Source: a virus. From it: a DNA stretch of 27,509 nucleotides. How positions within the stretch are numbered: position 1 is the stretch's first letter; every line of letters begins with the position of its first letter. The stretch is taken from positions 1-27,509 of IMG/VR virus record IMGVR_UViG_3300020141_000045, one strand, 5' to 3'. Positions 24,187-27,509 of this stretch are shown piece after piece. The notes under the pieces are model-generated. The model did not search any database. It was given only the letters and a program-made list of their open reading frames with translations, and had not been told where the DNA came from. Made by a program: the position numbers and the translations under genes.

Positions 24187-27100
24187 ATGGCTGAATATAT
24201 ACTAGGTAGAATTAAGTTTGTATATCAAGGTGACTGGACAACCGGTACCAAATACATAGCAGATGACATCGTCACTGTTGGTGGTAAGAGTTACATTTGC
24301 GTAGTCGGGCATACTGCCGCTGCCGCATTTGCTACAGACTTAACTGCCAGCAACTGGGAAATCATTGCTGATGGTTTAAAGTGGAGAAGCACATGGACTG
24401 CTACTACACTTTATAATCCAGGCGATTTGGTAAAATACGGTGCTGTAGTTTATCAATGTAATACTGGACATACATCACAAGCTACTTTAGAACTTGACCA
24501 AGGCAAATGGGAAACTTTTGCCAATGGTACAAACTACCGCAATGCTTGGGCGAACGCCACTGCTTATAGCCCAGGTGACCTAGTTACCTATGGTGGTAAT
24601 GTTTACTTTTGTGCAACTGGACATACCAGTGCTACTAGTACAGCTACGCTAACAGCATTGACTTTTGGAGTTAGTGCGGGCACAGCAACTCTTACCTATT
24701 CAGCACAAGCTCTTCCTCCTTATGCTGTAGGATCAACAATCACGCTAGCTGGATTTACTCCAACACAGACAAGTGGTACAGTAAACACAGTTAACACCAC
24801 ATTCACTGTTGTAACTTGCACAACTACACAGGTTACATTTGCTCTAACTGGTACATATACCAGTTCAGTACTTGGTACTGTAGCTGGTACAAGTCAGTTA
24901 GGCCTAGAAAAAGATCAGGGCAAATGGCAGTTATTCAACGCAGGTGTTAACTATCGCGGAGACTTTGCCGCAAGCACAAGATATCGCGTCAACGACCTAG
25001 TCAAATCTGGTGCTAACACTTATATCTGTTTAACAGGTCATACATCTGGAGCAAACATTGATACCACTGGTGTATTATTTGATACGTTTGTTGCAGGTCT
25101 AGAGTTTGAAAGTAGTTGGAGCAACGGCACAGCATATCAGATTGGTGACTTGGCCACATACGGCGGATATACTTACGTAGCTATTCAAAATAACACAGCA
25201 CAAAATCCAAGTACTGCTACAGCATATTGGACTCCCATTACCACTGGCTGGACATATGAAGGAGACTGGAACAATAGTACCTATTACAAAATCAGCTCAG
25301 TTGTTAGACTAGGCGGTTATACATATCTATCAACAGTTGACAGTCCAACATATACGCTAACAGCAACAGCAACAACTCCGGGAGTTGCAGTAACAGTTAG
25401 TGCAACTAGCGGAACATTATTAACAGTTAGCAGTACAACAGGTCTAGTTGCAGGTGCAAAAATAACATTTGCTAGCAACTTTGCTAACTTAACTACTTTC
25501 AGCACATATTATATATTAAGCGGAGTTACTAGTAATCAGTTTTCAGTAAGTACTAGTCCAGGCGGAACCGCCGTAGCATTATCAACTACTACAGCACAAA
25601 ACGTTGTGGCAACCAGTCAAGGATTTGTCTCAACTAGCGCAACTACAAACTTACAAGCTGGACAGGCTATCACATTTGCCAGCAGTTTTGGCGGAGTAGT
25701 TGGCGGCGCAACTTATTATGTACTAGACGGATTCACTGGTACACAGTTTAACATTGGCGCAGTTGCTGGTGGCAGTCAAATCACATTGACTACTACAACT
25801 AGTCAAACAGTTTCTGCAACATTTACAGCACAACCTGGAAATACTGCCTACTGGTCAAGACTAAATCCAGGACTATACTGGAAGAATACTAGCCAAACAT
25901 ACACAGGAGTCGCTACTTCTAACGTGTTAGTAACTAACGGCGCGGCCACAGGCGCGGCATATACCGTAGTTCGTAACGGTACAGTATACAGTCTAACAAG
26001 AACTGGTAATGGAACAAACTATACTACCAGCGACACTATCAAGATTCTTGGTACTGATGTTGGCGGACTAAGCCCAGTTAACGATATCACTATTACTGTA
26101 ACTGCTAGTGCAGGAGCAATCACTGCACAAACATCAACTGGTGTTGCAGTTACATGGACTAGCAATATTAACTATGTGTTAGGTGATGTAGCAACAATGG
26201 GTGCTAACAGCTATGTTTGCATATTGCCACATAACTCAACATCTACAAATAGACCAGATGCAGACAGTAATGCTGTATACTGGAATATTTTATCAGCAGG
26301 TGCTGAAGTTGCAACACTGACCACAGCTGGCGATACATTCTACTACGGACCAAATGGCCCAGCAAGACTACCAGTGGGTAGTGTTGGACAAGTTCTACGT
26401 TCAAACGGCAACTACCCAACATGGGATAACTTTGGTCACATTGACAAGATTGTTTATGTTGGACCAGCCGGCGTCGATGCACCTAGTCCTATATACGGAC
26501 AAACTATCGATACTCCGTGGGCCACAGTTCGTTATGCGGCCAAACAGATTGAAGAAGGTTATCTAAATCCTAATGCCAAGCAGTTATTAGCAACTAATAA
26601 ACAGTTTATCATGAAAGAAGTTACAAACTTCATCAACTATACATATACTGTTACTGTTACACAGACTATTGCTTCTGGAAATAACTTTGTTACAGCTTCC
26701 ACAGCTAACTTAAACGTCGGCATGCCAATCAAGTTCACTGGAACTGTGTTTGGTAACGTAGTTGTTGGAACAACCTACTACGTTAAAACTATCAACGTTA
26801 ACGGAACAAACTTTACAGTTAGCGAAACATTTGGCGGCATTGAGTTTGCACTAGCCAGTGCTTCTGGCACTATGACTGCTACACTTTCTTACATTCAAGC
26901 TACGTGCGAAAGAGACACAGGTATTATTGTTGATGCTTTAATATTTGACTTAACACACGGCGGCAATCAGAAAGCCACAGCGGCAGCTAACTCATACTAT
27001 GTACCATCTAGTAACACCTATATTACAACTGAACTAGGACGTCAAGTTCCGCAGAGTATTGCTGGTTACAACTACATGAAAACTCTAGTTGGTCTAGTGT

Positions 27101-27509
27101 TAGCTAACCAAGCTCCTGGCACAAACTACCAAACACTAAATGGCATTGCTACAAAGGCTATTCAAAATATCAATACTGCATACACAGTTGAAACAGGAGT
27201 GCCTGCAACAGCAACAGCATTGATCAGTATTGTAACTAACGGTCTTGCTGGCGGCGCAACTAGTGCTATTCCAACAGCTATTAATCCTGCTACTACTATT
27301 TCAGTTAAGACAGGAACATACAACGAAGTATTGCCAATCGTTATTCCAAACTACACAGCCGTTGTGGGCGATGAACTACGTTCAAGTATTATTCAACCCA
27401 AGTCTGCTAACCCATTGTTGGTTAACGACAAGGCAAAAACTGCTTCAGCATTGACTCGCTTTAAAACTATTATGCCTACCTTAATGGCTAATAGTGCTGT
27501 AAGTGCAAC
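24187..27509 (+). CDS. Second giant modular adhesin-like protein (3' partial)
   Basis: An open frame of 1107 codons without a stop runs to the window end. It starts at ATG 24187 (MAEYILGRIKFVYQGDW), directly similar to the start of the preceding giant (MAEFKISRLKFTYVGEW), with GAGGAAAG in front. It carries seven chitin-binding-like repeats, the last at residue 657 (WTSNINYVLGDVATMGANSY), interrupted by FGGV/GTYY-type repeats near 420-560. Next comes a VYVGPAGVDAPSPIYGQTID-type segment near 757, matching YVAPDGIDEIGYGTNWDQPW in the neighbour, then one more GMPIKFTG...GTTYYVKTI repeat near 846-875. The frame ends in the beta-helix entry VKTGTYNEVLPIVIPNYTAV (GTY at 1043) with VGDELRSSIIQP. It is a paralogue by tandem duplication. 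The total length is unknown but probably well over 2000 residues. A host-recognition role is inferred. Confidence 0.8.
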   Translation, partial: MAEYILGRIKFVYQGDWTTGTKYIADDIVTVGGKSYICVVGHTAAAAFATDLTASNWEIIADGLKWRSTWTATTLYNPGDLVKYGAVVYQCNTGHTSQATLELDQGKWETFANGTNYRNAWANATAYSPGDLVTYGGNVYFCATGHTSATSTATLTALTFGVSAGTATLTYSAQALPPYAVGSTITLAGFTPTQTSGTVNTVNTTFTVVTCTTTQVTFALTGTYTSSVLGTVAGTSQLGLEKDQGKWQLFNAGVNYRGDFAASTRYRVNDLVKSGANTYICLTGHTSGANIDTTGVLFDTFVAGLEFESSWSNGTAYQIGDLATYGGYTYVAIQNNTAQNPSTATAYWTPITTGWTYEGDWNNSTYYKISSVVRLGGYTYLSTVDSPTYTLTATATTPGVAVTVSATSGTLLTVSSTTGLVAGAKITFASNFANLTTFSTYYILSGVTSNQFSVSTSPGGTAVALSTTTAQNVVATSQGFVSTSATTNLQAGQAITFASSFGGVVGGATYYVLDGFTGTQFNIGAVAGGSQITLTTTTSQTVSATFTAQPGNTAYWSRLNPGLYWKNTSQTYTGVATSNVLVTNGAATGAAYTVVRNGTVYSLTRTGNGTNYTTSDTIKILGTDVGGLSPVNDITITVTASAGAITAQTSTGVAVTWTSNINYVLGDVATMGANSYVCILPHNSTSTNRPDADSNAVYWNILSAGAEVATLTTAGDTFYYGPNGPARLPVGSVGQVLRSNGNYPTWDNFGHIDKIVYVGPAGVDAPSPIYGQTIDTPWATVRYAAKQIEEGYLNPNAKQLLATNKQFIMKEVTNFINYTYTVTVTQTIASGNNFVTASTANLNVGMPIKFTGTVFGNVVVGTTYYVKTINVNGTNFTVSETFGGIEFALASASGTMTATLSYIQATCERDTGIIVDALIFDLTHGGNQKATAAANSYYVPSSNTYITTELGRQVPQSIAGYNYMKTLVGLVLANQAPGTNYQTLNGIATKAIQNINTAYTVETGVPATATALISIVTNGLAGGATSAIPTAINPATTISVKTGTYNEVLPIVIPNYTAVVGDELRSSIIQPKSANPLLVNDKAKTASALTRFKTIMPTLMANSAVSA
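24223..26250 (+). repeat. Seven chitin-binding-like repeats in second giant
   Basis: Seven copies of the Trp/Tyr repeat, the same number as in the preceding giant. Examples are WTATTLYNPGDLVKYGAVVY, WANATAYSPGDLVTYGGNVY and WSNGTAYQIGDLATYGGYTY, most ending in GHTS. Copies five to seven lose the Cys or HTS part, just as copies five and six do in the neighbour. Confidence 0.72.

Noticed and set aside
8871-27509. Diversity-generating retroelement as the source of fibre variation
   Set aside because: I saw no reverse transcriptase frame and no near-identical template/variable pair in the window; one outside the window cannot be excluded.
8871-27509. Enzymatic depolymerase activity of the beta-helix proteins
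   Set aside because: The fold type is compatible, but I could not identify catalytic residues by eye, so no enzyme is called.

Overview
The window is a stretch of the late, virion-structure region of a tailed phage related to T4 (a myovirus). The T4 gene order 20 - small genes - 21 - 22 - 23 can be read directly: portal, a small conserved protein, an acidic core protein, prohead protease, scaffold, major capsid protein. All 16 genes lie on the + strand and are closely packed. No gene-free stretch exceeds about 150 bases, and no tRNA, integrase, transposase, CRISPR array or reverse transcriptase is visible. The capsid genes resemble T4-like phages of aquatic bacteria (cyanophages, pelagiphages) more than enteric T4, but the host cannot be named from this window.

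Layout: 1-1611 portal protein (5' end cut by the window edge); 1623-1859 small conserved protein; 1977-5711 a head-assembly operon (acidic core protein, protease, scaffold, capsid) bounded by two strong intrinsic terminators; 5861-8817 a group of medium and small beta-rich structural proteins; 8871-15195 two long paralogous fibre/spike proteins in tandem; 15200-15924 two small proteins; 15959-24133 a giant 2724-residue adhesin-like protein; 24187-27509 the first 1107 residues of a paralogue of that giant, open at the window end.

Transcription appears to be organised by a recurring T4-late-like element (consensus near N-[AT]-T-A-A-A-T-A-C) in the intergenic spaces before 1623, 1977, 5861, 8871, 11671, 15959 and 24187, sometimes directly after a terminator. 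Several of these units have leaders containing perfect hairpins.

The most notable part is the 18.6 kb block from 8871 to the end. It encodes four very long virion proteins forming two paralogous pairs. All four contain or enter a pectate-lyase-like beta-helix module. They differ by what look like exchangeable glycan-binding cassettes: a LamG domain inserted in one fibre but not its neighbour, tandem chitin-binding-like Trp/Tyr repeats, a jelly-roll domain, a seven-fold Asp-box-like propeller, and an FGGI...GTxYY repeat array. The likely role is host or surface recognition through a multi-component adhesion apparatus encoded directly downstream of the capsid genes. Domain names rest on pattern recognition and have not been checked against databases.
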